A stretch of 64,000 nucleotides of DNA from Acinetobacter kyonggiensis (GCF_900107285.1 NZ_FNPK01000008.1:1-64000), one strand, 5' to 3'. Counted from the stretch's first letter, positions 18,407 through 28,067 are shown. The notes: generated by a model from the letters alone, not told the origin. Numbers and translations: made by a program.

Positions 18407-20326
18407 ATGACCGAACAAAGTGCAAAAAAACATAGTTTCCAAGCAGAAGTTGCCCAGCTTCTACATTTAGTGACCCATTCACTGTATTCAAATCCTGAAA
18501 TTTTCTTACGTGAACTGATCTCAAATGCTTCAGATGCATGTGATAAGTTACGTTTTGAAGGTATCAACCATCCTGAATATTATGAAAATGATCCTGATCT
18601 GCATGTGCGTGTCAGTTTAGATAAAGATAATAAAACCATCACTATTTCAGACAATGGCATTGGTTTAACGGCGCAAGAAGCGATTGATAATCTGGGTACG
18701 ATTGCTAAATCGGGCACCAAAGACTTTATGTCTAAATTGTCGGGTGATCAAAAAGCCGATGCGCAATTGATTGGTCAGTTTGGCGTCGGTTTTTATTCAG
18801 GTTTTATTGTTGCTGAAAAAATTACCGTTGAATCTCGTCATGCGGGTGTAGATGCCGCCGAAGCTGTACGTTGGATCAGTACGGGTACAGGTGATTTTGA
18901 AGTTGAGCAGATCAATAAGGCTTCACGTGGAACAGATATCATTTTGCATTTACGTGATGATGCAGTGGATTATTTAGAATCGTCTAAAGTGAAACAGATC
19001 ATCAATAAATATTCTGATCACATTAGCTTGCCGATTGAAATGCAAAAAGAAGTTTGGCAAGAAGACGCGGTTGCTGAAGGTGAAACTCCTCAAGGTGGTC
19101 AGATGGTCAAGACTGACGAGTGGGAAGCGATTAACTCAGCCAGTGCCCTTTGGACGCGTAATAAAAATGAGATCACTGATGAGCAGTACATTGAGTTCTA
19201 TAAGAACTTAAGCCATGACTTTGATGCACCACTGGCATGGGCACATAATCGCGTTGAAGGGAGCACTGAATATACGCAATTGCTATATGTGCCAAGCAAA
19301 GCAGCAAATAATCTGTTCACCCGTGAAGCGAAAGCGGGCATTAAACTGTATGTCAAACGCGTCTTCATTATGGATGAAGCGGATAATTTGATTCCGAATT
19401 ATTTACGTTTTGTACAGGGTGTGGTGGATAGTGCTGATCTGCCATTAAACGTCAGTCGTGAACTGTTACAAGAAAGTCGCGATGTTAAAACCATTCGCGA
19501 AGGCAATACGCGCCGTATTTTGACTATGTTGGATGGTTTGGCCAAGTCGGAAGATGAACAAGATCAAGAGAAATTCAAACAGTTTTATGCTGAATTTGGT
19601 TCAGTGATGAAAGAAGGTTTGGGGGAAGACTTTGGGAATCGCGAGCGTATTTTAAAACTCCTTCGTTTCTCGACCTCGAATAATGATGATATTTCAACGT
19701 CATTGGCAGACTACAAAGCACGGATGAAAGATGGGCAAAAAGCCATTTATTACGTGACCGCAGATAGTTTAAATGCAGCGAAAAACTCACCACAACTTGA
19801 ACTGTTTAAGAAAAAAGACATTGAAGTGTTGTTGATGGCGGATCGTGTCGATGAATGGGCGATGGAATTCGTCAATGAATTCGATGGCACACCAATGCAG
19901 AACGTATCTAAGGGTGCAGTTGACCTAGGTGATTTGCAGGATGCTGAAGAGAAGAAAGCACTTGAAGCTGCGGCTGAACAATTCAAGCCTGTGGTCGATA
20001 AACTGTCTGATGCTTTAAAAACCAAAACCAAAGAAGTTCGTGTTACGACACGTTTGGTCGATTCTCCTGCATGTTTAGTCACCAGTGAAGGTGAGCTTTC
20101 TCCACAGTTGGTTCGTATGTTGAAACAAGCAGGTCAAGCAATTCCTGAAAGTAAACCGACTCTAGAAATTAACCCAGAACATCCATTGGTGAAAAAACTG
20201 GAAAGCTCAAACCAATTTGATGATTTAGCCCATGTGATTTTTGATCAAGCGGTGATTGCAGAAGGTGGCTTACCTGAGGATCCTGCTGCATATGTCAAAC
20301 GTATTAACAGTTTGTTGTTGAAATAA
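18407..20326 (+). CDS. htpG: Molecular chaperone HtpG (Hsp90)
   Basis: Bacterial Hsp90, an ATP-dependent dimeric chaperone in the cytoplasm. The GHKL ATPase domain shows [14 protein letters not shown] (about 36-49, catalytic Glu), DNGIGL (about 83-88) and [11 protein letters not shown] (about 123-133). The middle domain has the [10 protein letters not shown] loop with the catalytic Arg. Three ATGs in a row occur at 18401-18409; the third (18407) is 6 bases from AAGGA and gives MTEQ, 639 aa. Upstream bases resemble a heat-shock promoter. The gene ends at a bidirectional terminator. Confidence 0.98.
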   Translation: MTEQSAKKHSFQAEVAQLLHLVTHSLYSNPEIFLRELISNASDACDKLRFEGINHPEYYENDPDLHVRVSLDKDNKTITISDNGIGLTAQEAIDNLGTIAKSGTKDFMSKLSGDQKADAQLIGQFGVGFYSGFIVAEKITVESRHAGVDAAEAVRWISTGTGDFEVEQINKASRGTDIILHLRDDAVDYLESSKVKQIINKYSDHISLPIEMQKEVWQEDAVAEGETPQGGQMVKTDEWEAINSASALWTRNKNEITDEQYIEFYKNLSHDFDAPLAWAHNRVEGSTEYTQLLYVPSKAANNLFTREAKAGIKLYVKRVFIMDEADNLIPNYLRFVQGVVDSADLPLNVSRELLQESRDVKTIREGNTRRILTMLDGLAKSEDEQDQEKFKQFYAEFGSVMKEGLGEDFGNRERILKLLRFSTSNNDDISTSLADYKARMKDGQKAIYYVTADSLNAAKNSPQLELFKKKDIEVLLMADRVDEWAMEFVNEFDGTPMQNVSKGAVDLGDLQDAEEKKALEAAAEQFKPVVDKLSDALKTKTKEVRVTTRLVDSPACLVTSEGELSPQLVRMLKQAGQAIPESKPTLEINPEHPLVKKLESSNQFDDLAHVIFDQAVIAEGGLPEDPAAYVKRINSLLLK

Positions 20327-20349
20327 CTGAGATTTTTATGCTCACAATA

Positions 20350-20376
20350 AAAAACCTCCTGCGGGAGGTTTTTTTA
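20350..20376. terminator. Bidirectional terminator between htpG and the outer-membrane protein gene
   Basis: AAAAAACCTCC and GGAGGTTTTTTT pair around TGCG. The A-run on one side and T-run on the other allow termination of both the plus htpG transcript and the converging minus transcript ending at 20406. Confidence 0.9.
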
Positions 20377-20405
20377 TTCATCAACATTGTTGTTCACTCA
20401 CTCGA

Positions 20406-21530
20406 TTAAAATAAGGCTTCCAAACGGATAGAGGTGCTAATGAAATGACTACGGTCATCACGATGATCATTCATATAGTTTAAATTTCCTTGCACATAAA
20501 ACCATTCCCGCCATAAAGGTTGGCGCCAAGAAATGAAGGGACCCCAACTATTTAAACGCAAATCTTTATTGTTTAAAAAACCGCCCGTGTAAATGCCATA
20601 ACTAAAGCTATTTTCATGGAAAAATTGATGTTGTCTAAACAGACTATTATCCCAAGTTAAATCATCCTCTTGATCATCAGAATAAGTAAGATTCAGTTGA
20701 TTCGACAGGAATGCTTGATTTGGACGCGCATGGGTCAGCTCGATATTGGTTCTTAAATAATTTTTACTATCAATGCCATAACGATAAATTTGTTCAGCAT
20801 GGAAACTAAAATCATTTTCTAATGCCCAATCTTTAGAGGCTTTTAGACGTAGATAAATATCATTGCCTGAACGTAGACCTAAATCTAAATCTGTTTCGAA
20901 GGGCAGGTGCTTAGAAAACTCTGACCAACGTAAGGCAAAAGAGCTGTTATTTTCTCGAGTACGTTGTCGGTCTAGGGTTTTGTCATTACTGTTACCTGGG
21001 TTTTCATTGGTAATAGCGACATTATTGTCGAGTTCATTGTCTAAGGAATCATCCCCGAAAACTAAACTAAGTTGACGCTCTAAAGTAGGCAGTTTAATTC
21101 TGCCTCGAATACGCGGTTTAATTTCATAACCATCGTATTTATTCCAACTGTTATCCACAATCACGCGTAATGTTGCAGAGGCTGGTTTTTCTGGATCTGT
21201 TTCGCCAAACCAATTGTCAATTTTATGCGAAGTATCATCTGCCCAGCTGCGAATTTGAAATTGTTTACGATCGACCCACGTCCGATCTGCCGTTTCGAGG
21301 ATAGGGCGCACCATAAGTTCATCTGATTGCTGGGGTAAAAAGGTCGGTGCTGCATCAATCCAACTCGGCAGTTGATACAGCAAATTGAAGTTTTCATCCG
21401 TTGCTGGCAAAGGCCAGTTTTTTTGCTCCGTTACAGATTCTGTGACCGTTGCCCACGTTGAGCTATACGCCAGCCCCGATAAGAAGATGAATAAAAGTGG
21501 TTTTGATAAATTTATTTTAATGTGAGGCAT
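20406..21530 (-). CDS. Putative outer-membrane beta-barrel protein, unknown function
   Basis: A 374-aa exported protein I do not recognise. The first 27 residues are a signal peptide (LLFIFLSGLAYSSTWA). The mature N-terminal third is acidic and soluble-looking; from about residue 110 it alternates polar and hydrophobic residues with many aromatics, and ends in RLEALF with a terminal Phe, the pattern of a beta-barrel outer-membrane protein. The Shine-Dalgarno (AAGGAT) is very close to ATG 21530. It lies 83 bases downstream of the 493-aa gene on the same strand, so the two may be co-transcribed. Confidence 0.6.
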   Translation of the reverse strand: MPHIKINLSKPLLFIFLSGLAYSSTWATVTESVTEQKNWPLPATDENFNLLYQLPSWIDAAPTFLPQQSDELMVRPILETADRTWVDRKQFQIRSWADDTSHKIDNWFGETDPEKPASATLRVIVDNSWNKYDGYEIKPRIRGRIKLPTLERQLSLVFGDDSLDNELDNNVAITNENPGNSNDKTLDRQRTRENNSSFALRWSEFSKHLPFETDLDLGLRSGNDIYLRLKASKDWALENDFSFHAEQIYRYGIDSKNYLRTNIELTHARPNQAFLSNQLNLTYSDDQEDDLTWDNSLFRQHQFFHENSFSYGIYTGGFLNNKDLRLNSWGPFISWRQPLWREWFYVQGNLNYMNDHRDDRSHFISTSIRLEALF

Positions 21531-21613
21531 ATCCTTGCTCTTCTATTTTTGATAATTGAATAGTCTTGTAAAAAATGAGACTAAAAAGCAAGCGTTTGCT
21601 ACAAAAATAGAAC

Positions 21614-23095
21614 TTAATCTGAAAGATGTTTTTCAATGGCTTCATATAATTGATGGCAGTCAATTGGGGACTCTAACTGGGTCAGAATGGTTTGGATCAG
21701 CTGCCAACTTACGCCTTGATGACGGTCTAATAATAAATAAGGATAAGCAGATTCAGTTCGTGACAGATTTAAGCGGTTTTGCCCATGAATCAGACGAATT
21801 TTATGCCGCTCTTTTAATAACAGTAGTGGGGTCTTGCTGTGTGCTGGACTTTCCTCAAACTGGATAAATTTTTGTGTTTGGATCAGTTGTACGGGAATAA
21901 AAGGAGTATAGCGGTCAATATTCCAAATTAACGTGGCTTTTTGGCTATAGCTATCAAATAGAGTTTCAAGATGAGTAAAACTGTCTTGTAAGTGATTCCA
22001 AAAAATTTCTTTAATCGCGGATGGCTGATGCTGATATGGATCAGTAAATAAATGGATTAAGCGAATGGCTTGCATTTGATTTTCTGTACCCAATAACACT
22101 AAATATTTAATAAAGTGACCTTGGGAATTGATTTGCTCGGCAAGATAAATCGGCAATTGTTGCCAATGCTGTACATTTGGGCCATACAATAATAAATCTA
22201 CATGTTGTGAGATTTCAGGCGCATTGCGTATTTCTAAGCGATATAACGCTTGCTCAGGTTTATTGGTATCGTCAAGAGGGTGAATATGTGCAATATATTG
22301 CTTGAGTGCCAAGGTCTGTGGAACAGAATTTTTAGGTAACTTTTCAGCTAACTTGTTTTCTTGAGGGGTTAAAGTTGCCGATACAGGGGGTTCCTGTGAC
22401 TGATCATTGTATATGGATGGTCGTTCTGGATGCAGAGCAGCACGTAGTTCATCGTGCTGTACTTTTGAATCTATAGCGATGATTTGCTGATCAGGATCAA
22501 GTGTTTCAATCGCTTGATTCAGACTATCGGGTATATCCATCTGATTTTGCTCTGGTAGGAGATCTATCAATAGATTCAAATCAGTCTCGGTCAATGCTTT
22601 AACCCGTTGATGTTCTAAAAGGGCATGTTGTTTTAATTCATGATCAGTTTGTAAACAGATATAGATCTGTTGTTGTGCCAGCATCCAGTGATAGATATTT
22701 TCTAAATAACCCCATTCACTCACTAAAGCCGTGCGGTTTGGCGTTGGAATTAACCAAATTTGCCAACCTTTTTGAGCATGATACAAAATAGCCCAACCCG
22801 CATCCGCATTTTGATAGAGTGCTTTTTCTAAAAGAGAGTCTTGTAGAAATACTCCACGAAAAGAAAGCTTATACAGGGTATTCGCAGCGAAATCATAGGC
22901 TGCTTTTTCAGGTTGAGTATGGGATTTAAACTTCAAAATTTGTTTTTGAAAAATGGGCTCATCACATAAGCCAAAAATTTCGGTTAAACGTGATTTCGAT
23001 TTTGCGATTTCAAAGAAAGATAATGATCGATGTTCTAACCCATCAATTAAAATATTTAATTCTTTGATCAGCAGCGCTTTTTCTAAGGCATTCAT
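21614..23095 (-). CDS. Conserved-looking protein of unknown function, 493 aa
   Basis: A soluble protein with no signal peptide or membrane segment. The N-terminal half (to about 180) looks helical and compact; a Pro/Gln-rich linker spans about 200-260; a second domain follows. Near the C-terminus KTPLLLLKERHKIRLIHGQNRL (split here as IRLIHGQNRL) loosely recalls the ParB/sulfiredoxin-fold motif in which an Arg/Gly/His cluster binds nucleotide; this is only an impression. ATG 23095 is chosen because GAGG lies 7 bases upstream; a longer reading from 23218 overlaps the 59-aa gene. The high Gln/His/Leu content is ordinary for Acinetobacter. Confidence 0.6.
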   Translation of the reverse strand: MNALEKALLIKELNILIDGLEHRSLSFFEIAKSKSRLTEIFGLCDEPIFQKQILKFKSHTQPEKAAYDFAANTLYKLSFRGVFLQDSLLEKALYQNADAGWAILYHAQKGWQIWLIPTPNRTALVSEWGYLENIYHWMLAQQQIYICLQTDHELKQHALLEHQRVKALTETDLNLLIDLLPEQNQMDIPDSLNQAIETLDPDQQIIAIDSKVQHDELRAALHPERPSIYNDQSQEPPVSATLTPQENKLAEKLPKNSVPQTLALKQYIAHIHPLDDTNKPEQALYRLEIRNAPEISQHVDLLLYGPNVQHWQQLPIYLAEQINSQGHFIKYLVLLGTENQMQAIRLIHLFTDPYQHQPSAIKEIFWNHLQDSFTHLETLFDSYSQKATLIWNIDRYTPFIPVQLIQTQKFIQFEESPAHSKTPLLLLKERHKIRLIHGQNRLNLSRTESAYPYLLLDRHQGVSWQLIQTILTQLESPIDCHQLYEAIEKHLSD

Positions 23096-23105
23096 CAACT
23101 GACCT

Positions 23106-23285
23106 CTAAAGATGTGTTTGTGCTTTTTCGAGATAACTGGCCAAGACAATATTGATGGCAAGTTCAAGTAATTTATATTCAGCAGACATCGGTTTAGGGT
23201 AGCGTTCAGCAAGCTCAATCAACTGGTCAATATTGATGGCTTGAGGAGGAATCTTACCTTGAATCAGTGCTTGAAGTTCTTGCAT
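23106..23285 (-). CDS. Small protein of unknown function, 59 aa
   Basis: A short gene directly upstream of the 493-aa gene, separated by 10 bases. It starts at ATG 23285 and ends at TAG 23106-23108; the product begins MQELQALIQGKIPP and ends LEKAQTHL. It is predicted mostly helical (PQAINIDQLIELAERYP, AEYKLLELAINIVLASYLEKA) and has no Cys and no signal peptide. The tight spacing, with the downstream Shine-Dalgarno GAGG overlapping its stop codon region, argues it is real and translationally linked to the next gene. No homology is claimed. Confidence 0.55.
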   Translation of the reverse strand: MQELQALIQGKIPPQAINIDQLIELAERYPKPMSAEYKLLELAINIVLASYLEKAQTHL

Positions 23286-23562
23286 AAGAAAACATTTTCA
23301 TTTGATGAAATGATGAAGGTCATGCTTTTGATTATATGGATTTAAAAATAAAAATCATGCAAAAAATTGTCATATTTTGAGATTCTTTAGACATAAAAAA
23401 CAAAAATTGTAAATTTTGAACAATAAATATCCGGTTTTTCAGTATGGCTGAAGAGATAAAATGCTGACTACGAGTTGAATTATTCGATGAATCGATTTAA
23501 CTGAAGTTGAATTGGAGATTTTTATTGATGTGTTTTCTAAACAGCAGAGCTTTGATGCAGAA

Positions 23563-23600
23563 ATAAAAAAACAGACCCAATTACCTCAAGTCTGTTTTTT
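23563..23600 (-). terminator. Terminator of the 61-aa secreted protein gene
   Basis: Reading on the minus strand, AAAAAACAGAC and GTCTGTTTTTTT form the stem around a 14-nt loop, ending in a T-run. It lies 17 bases past the stop codon at 23617. The stretch 23286-23562 otherwise holds no gene; it is AT-rich and includes the promoter region of the 59-aa/493-aa pair. Confidence 0.8.
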
Positions 23601-23616
23601 GAAAAGCAGAGGTACT

Positions 23617-23802
23617 TTAAGCGGCTTTTTTAGCTTCAGCAGCTCCTTGAGTCACAGTTTTAGCAGCAGGTACGTTTTGCTCTGTATTCACGCTTTCAAC
23701 CGCTTTGTTTACAGGAAAATCGGGGATAAAAACAATTTGTGCAGATACGTTTACAGAAATAGCCAAAACAGCGACAGCCACAAGAGATTTAATGATATTC
23801 AT
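23617..23802 (-). CDS. Small exported protein, 61 aa
   Basis: A 61-aa product with a clear signal peptide (IIKSLVAVAVLAISVNVSA) cut after VSA at about residue 21, leaving a mature peptide of about 40 residues that begins QIVFIPDFP and ends in an Ala/Lys tail. AAAGGA stands 7 bases before ATG 23802 (another ATG at 23805 is 4 bases away). A strong terminator follows. The function is unknown; free periplasmic or surface location is inferred from the signal peptide only. Confidence 0.6.
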   Translation of the reverse strand: MNIIKSLVAVAVLAISVNVSAQIVFIPDFPVNKAVESVNTEQNVPAAKTVTQGAAEAKKAA

Positions 23803-24029
23803 CATGATGTCCTTTAAAGGAGAAAAATGCCCAAATAAGATGGACGAAAGGGAGAGAGTGCAAAAAATAGACTTCATGTGAATAGTAACAAAAAATAATC
23901 AATTTGGCTAAAAAATAGAAAGATAAAAGATGAATGTTGAGTTTAAATTATTATATAAATCATGTATTTAGAGTTTTTGCTCTAAGACAGGTTGTGTTTT
24001 GACAAGCTGTCTTAACTGGTTTAAAAATA

Positions 24030-24245
24030 TCAGTTTTTAGGGCATTTGTTATGACATCTTTTCTCGTAAATTTTACCAGAAATACCGCCAATAATAGCGC
24101 CACTCAAAGTGCCAAATAGGGATAATATAGCACCAGCAACCGCACCAATGAATACGCCTTTTACCGTAGGTGAAAAACGTAATTTTGAGCATGAATGATG
24201 TTCAGGTGGAGAATCAACAGCAGAATTTTGAGTTTCAGTGTCCAT
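24030..24245 (-). CDS. Small glycine-zipper membrane protein, 71 aa
   Basis: A 71-aa protein with a polar N-terminus containing CSKL and a hydrophobic, glycine-rich segment at about 31-58 (GVFIGAVAGAILSLFGTL, SGAIIGGISG), typical of glycine-zipper helices, then a basic Cys-containing tail (RCHNKCPKN). It probably sits in the inner membrane. ATG 24245 follows GAGG by 5 bases; an upstream start would add 15 residues without a better Shine-Dalgarno. No function is known. Preceding sequence to 24485 carries the promoters of this gene and of dodecin. Confidence 0.55.
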   Translation of the reverse strand: MDTETQNSAVDSPPEHHSCSKLRFSPTVKGVFIGAVAGAILSLFGTLSGAIIGGISGKIYEKRCHNKCPKN

Positions 24246-24485
24246 ATTGACCTCTTTTAAGTTAGATGGTTCAGAACTTAAATGTTCCACGTATTAGCCT
24301 AGCGAATTGTTCATGTCTGTGTGTCCAAGCCTTGTATAGATACGTTGTATTTTGTAAGACCCGAAGAATAAAACCTCGTATTGTTTCTCTCTGTAAGTTT
24401 TTGCGCTGTAATGTTAAAGTTGAATGTTTTGTTTAAAAAATAGCCTAACATCAGGCTTCAAAAAAATAAAATTTGAGGTTCTAAA

Positions 24486-24686
24486 ATGGCCATCGCTAAA
24501 GTCGTTGAAGTTAATTCGAGTAGCCAAAAAAGTTTTGAAGATGCCATTCAAACAGGAATTACCAAGGTGACGGAAACGGTAAAAAATGTACAAGGTGCTT
24601 GGATTAATGAGCAAAAAGTGATTATTAAAGAGAATAAAATTACTGAATATCGAGTTAATTTGAAAATTAGTTTCTTGGTCGACTAG
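24486..24686 (+). CDS. Dodecin family protein
   Basis: Dodecins are small proteins that assemble into hollow dodecamers binding flavins (or CoA) and are thought to store or buffer them. This 66-aa product matches the family in length and pattern: AKVVEVNSSSQKSFEDAI at the N-terminus, the flavin-contacting Trp in QGAWINEQKV (about residue 39), and the C-terminal EYRVNLKISFLVD strand. TTGAGGTTCTAAA provides a Shine-Dalgarno for ATG 24486. Confidence 0.9.
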   Translation: MAIAKVVEVNSSSQKSFEDAIQTGITKVTETVKNVQGAWINEQKVIIKENKITEYRVNLKISFLVD

Positions 24687-24699
24687 ATGGATCAATCAG

Positions 24700-24737
24700 A
24701 TCATAAAAAATCCCCGAACTCGGGGATTTTTTATGAT
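24700..24737. terminator. Bidirectional terminator between dodecin and the DsbA-family gene
   Basis: ATCATAAAAAATCCCCGA and TCGGGGATTTTTTATGAT are an almost perfect palindrome around AC. It can terminate both converging genes. Confidence 0.9.
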
Positions 24738-24769
24738 TAGTTATCTCAATCTATATCAAAAAAATAGCA

Positions 24770-25471
24770 TTATTTTTCTGGAAGATCACAGGTATCATCT
24801 TTACAAACAGCGGCATCTTCCGCAGCAATAGAGGCTTGTTCAGGTGCTGCTAAAGCCTTCTCAAAGACTTGTAAAAAGACTTCGCGGGGTTGTGCGCCTG
24901 CTAAAGCAATACGTTGATCAAAGATAAAGAAAGGCACGCCCGTGACTTTTAATTGATCTTGAGCGACTTCTTCATCAAATTTAACAAAGTCAGCATATTC
25001 TTCTGAATCTAACACGTCCTCGACTTCAACAGGATTGAGTCCAATACGTGCAGCGACGTCTTCAATGGTTTCACGTTCACCAATTGATAAACCTTGTGTC
25101 ATATAGCTATAGAAAAAGGCTTCTTTGGCTTCTGAGCCTAAACCTTTGCTTTGGGCTAAATGAATAATACGATGTGCATTGAAGCTGTTCCCTGAGTTGG
25201 CATTTTCCCAATTAAATTGGATTCCTTCCTCAGCAGCCATAGCGGCAATATTGCGTTGCATATCTTCAACATCGGCAACGGTGCGTCCATATTTTTGCGC
25301 GAGGCGTTCAGAATTTGAAACTTCCTGACGAGTGGGTGCTTCTGGATCAAGTTCATAGCTGTGCCAATGCACTTCAAGTTCTACACCCGCTTGTTTCGCT
25401 GCCGCTTCCAAACGTTTTTTACCAATATAACAAAATGGGCAAACCACATCTGACCAAATATCTACGCGCAT
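24770..25471 (-). CDS. DsbA family oxidoreductase (FrnE-like)
   Basis: A cytosolic thioredoxin-fold protein of the FrnE/2-hydroxychromene-2-carboxylate isomerase branch. The redox motif CPFC is at residues 11-14, directly after the first strand, and there is no signal peptide, so it acts inside the cell. GNSFNAHRIIHLA and the cis-Pro region TGVPFFIFDQRIALAGAQ (about 178-195) are family landmarks. The C-terminal tail has an extra pair of cysteines (AVCKDDTCDLPEK). The 233-aa length assumes ATG 25471; a TTG two codons earlier is less likely. Related proteins act in oxidative-stress resistance or disulfide exchange. Confidence 0.85.
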   Translation of the reverse strand: MRVDIWSDVVCPFCYIGKKRLEAAAKQAGVELEVHWHSYELDPEAPTRQEVSNSERLAQKYGRTVADVEDMQRNIAAMAAEEGIQFNWENANSGNSFNAHRIIHLAQSKGLGSEAKEAFFYSYMTQGLSIGERETIEDVAARIGLNPVEVEDVLDSEEYADFVKFDEEVAQDQLKVTGVPFFIFDQRIALAGAQPREVFLQVFEKALAAPEQASIAAEDAAVCKDDTCDLPEK

Positions 25472-25651
25472 AAGCAATCTCTTCTCTTTTCTTGCCTACA
25501 TTGATGGGGGTGGCTGGCAAAATTTAAAGCATGAAAGTTGAATTAAAAGCTCATTTGGCAGCAAAAAATGGCAGTCTTTTTGCTGAATAAATAACCAGTT
25601 GTATTCTGAATCGCGTTATCATATTGAAAAGTCAGTCGAAGGGAGTCTCGT

Positions 25652-26401
25652 ATGCCAAAGATTTTTTTAATCTTAGCGTTAGCGACATGTACTGTATTTG
25701 GTTGGATGTTTTATCAGTATTCGGTACAACAAGACGAGTTAAGTCAAATTAAAGACTATCAAACAGTATTGTATGAAAAAGCAGAACTCATTTATCAACA
25801 AGCCCAAGATTGGTCGAAACCGATCGATATCAATGTGTCAGATAATCATTTGCAGGGCGATTATAAAGTGATGGCGGACTTTGTCCTGAGCGATATGATT
25901 CAAAATGCTGAAGCAAGAAATCAGTATTTACGTGAACTCAAAGCGCTGCATTGGGATCAGTTTTTAAATATTGATCGTTTAGAGAAAGATCGGAAACAGA
26001 ATTTTATCGAAACTGAGCAAATGTTAAAACAAGTCCATCTTTTGACCGCTCAGTATCAACAACAAACCCAGCAACGTGAAGAAGATACTTTAGATCGAGC
26101 GAAGCATTTATCGATTAAAGCCAACTTGAGACATCAGTTGGCAGATAGCTTACGTGAAAGTCGGGACAGTGATCAAACCCATGCTTTATTTGCATTAGAG
26201 TTGCAGATATTAAGCAAGGCTGATGCTTTATTTGAGATTTTAAAAAACAATAAATGGCAGAAAAACCAGCAGACGTTTATGTTTTATGAAGATCAACCCT
26301 TAAAGCAATTTAATGCTTTATATGGAGAGATATTGCAGTTGAATGCGGAAATAGAACAAATTAAAAAGCAAAATCGTAAAGCGATTGAACAGCGTTTATA
26401 G
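25652..26401 (+). CDS. Membrane-anchored coiled-coil protein, unknown function
   Basis: A 249-aa protein with one N-terminal hydrophobic segment (IFLILALATCTVFGWMFYQYS, given here in part as LALATCTVFGWMF, residues 8-20) and then a long, Gln/Glu/Lys-rich helical region with heptad-like spacing (about 30-160 and 180-245). It is likely an inner-membrane protein with a periplasmic or cytoplasmic coiled coil. No catalytic motif is visible and I do not recognise the family. GAAGGGAG 7 bases before ATG 25652 is a good Shine-Dalgarno. Confidence 0.55.
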   Translation: MPKIFLILALATCTVFGWMFYQYSVQQDELSQIKDYQTVLYEKAELIYQQAQDWSKPIDINVSDNHLQGDYKVMADFVLSDMIQNAEARNQYLRELKALHWDQFLNIDRLEKDRKQNFIETEQMLKQVHLLTAQYQQQTQQREEDTLDRAKHLSIKANLRHQLADSLRESRDSDQTHALFALELQILSKADALFEILKNNKWQKNQQTFMFYEDQPLKQFNALYGEILQLNAEIEQIKKQNRKAIEQRL

Positions 26402-26501
26402 CATTTGAATTCGCTATGATTTTGAAATAGAGAGCTGGATTGAATGAAATGTCAGGCATCAAGATAGGACATCATGCACTTCAAGCATTCATCTCAGCCA
26501 T

Positions 26502-26529
26502 AAAAAAGCGTACTGAAGTACGCTTTTTT
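26502..26529. terminator. Bidirectional terminator
   Basis: AAAAAAGCGTACT and AGTACGCTTTTTT pair around GA, between the coiled-coil protein gene and the converging CoA-transferase gene. Confidence 0.9.
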
Positions 26530-26549
26530 ATACGAAATATTGAGGTTAT

Positions 26550-28067
26550 TTAAGCAATTTTAGCTTCTGGTTGAGCAACAAGCATTTGACCTTGCTCTTC
26601 AAAGTTGACATGCCAAGACAATGCTTCACGAAGAAGGTGAGGGGTATGTCCGCCTTTTGCACAAGAACGGTCAAAGTAGTCATTCAATGCATCACGGTAC
26701 ATTGGGTGGGCACAGTTGTCGATAATGGCACGCGCACGTTCACGTGGTGCTAAACCGCGTAAATCCGCAAGACCTTGCTCAGTCACTAAAATATCGACAT
26801 CGTGTTCAGAGTGATCGATATGCGATGCCATTGGTACGATTGAAGAGATGTCACCACCTTTTGCAATCGACTTGGTCACAAAAATAGCCAAATGAGCATT
26901 ACGAGCGAAGTCACCTGAACCACCAATACCGTTCATCATTTTAGTACCGCAAACGTGAGTTGAGTTTACGTTGCCGTAAATATCAAATTCGAGTGCAGTG
27001 TTAATGCCGATAATACCTAAACGACGAACCAATTCAGGATGGTTCGAAATTTCTTGTGGGCGAAGCACCAATTTGTCTTTATATGCGTCAAGGTTGTTAA
27101 ACACTTTTTCGCCATATTTAGCAGAAAGTGTAATTGAGCTACCTGAAGCAAATTTCATTTTGCCCGCATCAATCAATTCGAAAGTACAGTCTTGTAGTAC
27201 TTCTGAATACATGACTAAATCTTCAAAGTTTGAGTCTTTAAGACCCGTTAATACGGCATTGGCAATAGAACCGATACCGGCTTGTAATGGACCTAAATTT
27301 TTCGGTAAACGACCTGCGGCAACTTCTTGTTCGAAGAAATTGATCAAGTGGTTTGCAATACCTTGAGTCTCATCATCTGGTTCAGTCACAGTTGATGGAG
27401 AATCATGGTATTCATTGTTAATCACGATACCGACAATTTTAGCAGGGTCGATATTGATGGCATGTGTACCAATACGTTCATCGACCTGAGTTAAAGGAAT
27501 CGCTTGACGTGTTGGACGATAGCTTGGGATATAAATATCGTGTAGACCTTCAAAAGCAGGGCTTAAGTTGGTGTTGATTTCGACAATCACTTTTTCAGCA
27601 AAAATGGCAAAGCTTGCAGAGTTACCCACTGAAGTGGTTGGAATAATCCCGCCATCTTCAGTAATCGCAATGGCTTCAATGATGGCAACATCAGGCTTTT
27701 TAAGCTGAAGGTTACGCATTTGTTCAACCGTTTCAGACAAATGCTGATCGATGAACATTACTTCGCCGTTGTTGATGGCTTTACGTAAAGTATTGTCAAC
27801 TTGGAATGGTAAACGACGAGCAAGCACACCAGCTTCAGTCAATTGTTTGTCTAGGTCATTACCCAAACTTGCACCGGTAATTAACGTGATTTTTAAAGGA
27901 TTTTCCTTTGCTTGTTTTACAAGTGCTAAAGGTACAGCTTTTGCTTCACCTGCACGAGTAAAACCACTCATCCCTACAGTCATACCATCTTGGATAAAAG
28001 TAGCAGCTTGTTCTGCGCTCATGACTTTGTCATGAAGTGACGCTAAACGAATACGATCTAAAAACAT
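26550..28067 (-). CDS. Acetyl-CoA hydrolase/transferase family, succinyl-CoA:acetate CoA-transferase type
   Basis: A class I CoA-transferase that probably moves CoA between succinyl-CoA and acetate. The 505-aa protein follows the Acetobacter AarC pattern throughout: SGFTRAGEAKAVP (34-46), ITEDGGIIPTTSVGNS (135-150), the catalytic Glu in MYSEVLQD (E289), and MNGIGGSGDFARN (about 386-398), which forms the oxyanion/CoA site. In acetic acid bacteria AarC completes a modified TCA cycle; in Acinetobacter it may serve acetate use. Monocistronic, with a terminator downstream. The gap 28068-28271 shows no gene. Confidence 0.88.
   Translation of the reverse strand: MFLDRIRLASLHDKVMSAEQAATFIQDGMTVGMSGFTRAGEAKAVPLALVKQAKENPLKITLITGASLGNDLDKQLTEAGVLARRLPFQVDNTLRKAINNGEVMFIDQHLSETVEQMRNLQLKKPDVAIIEAIAITEDGGIIPTTSVGNSASFAIFAEKVIVEINTNLSPAFEGLHDIYIPSYRPTRQAIPLTQVDERIGTHAINIDPAKIVGIVINNEYHDSPSTVTEPDDETQGIANHLINFFEQEVAAGRLPKNLGPLQAGIGSIANAVLTGLKDSNFEDLVMYSEVLQDCTFELIDAGKMKFASGSSITLSAKYGEKVFNNLDAYKDKLVLRPQEISNHPELVRRLGIIGINTALEFDIYGNVNSTHVCGTKMMNGIGGSGDFARNAHLAIFVTKSIAKGGDISSIVPMASHIDHSEHDVDILVTEQGLADLRGLAPRERARAIIDNCAHPMYRDALNDYFDRSCAKGGHTPHLLREALSWHVNFEEQGQMLVAQPEAKIA

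Noticed and set aside
21556..21867. A 103-codon plus-strand open frame overlapping the 493-aa gene
   Set aside because: It is antisense to the longer gene, lacks a Shine-Dalgarno and has no recognisable domain.
23512..23817. A 101-codon plus-strand frame over the 61-aa gene
   Set aside because: The minus-strand 61-aa gene has a signal peptide, Shine-Dalgarno and terminator; this frame has none.
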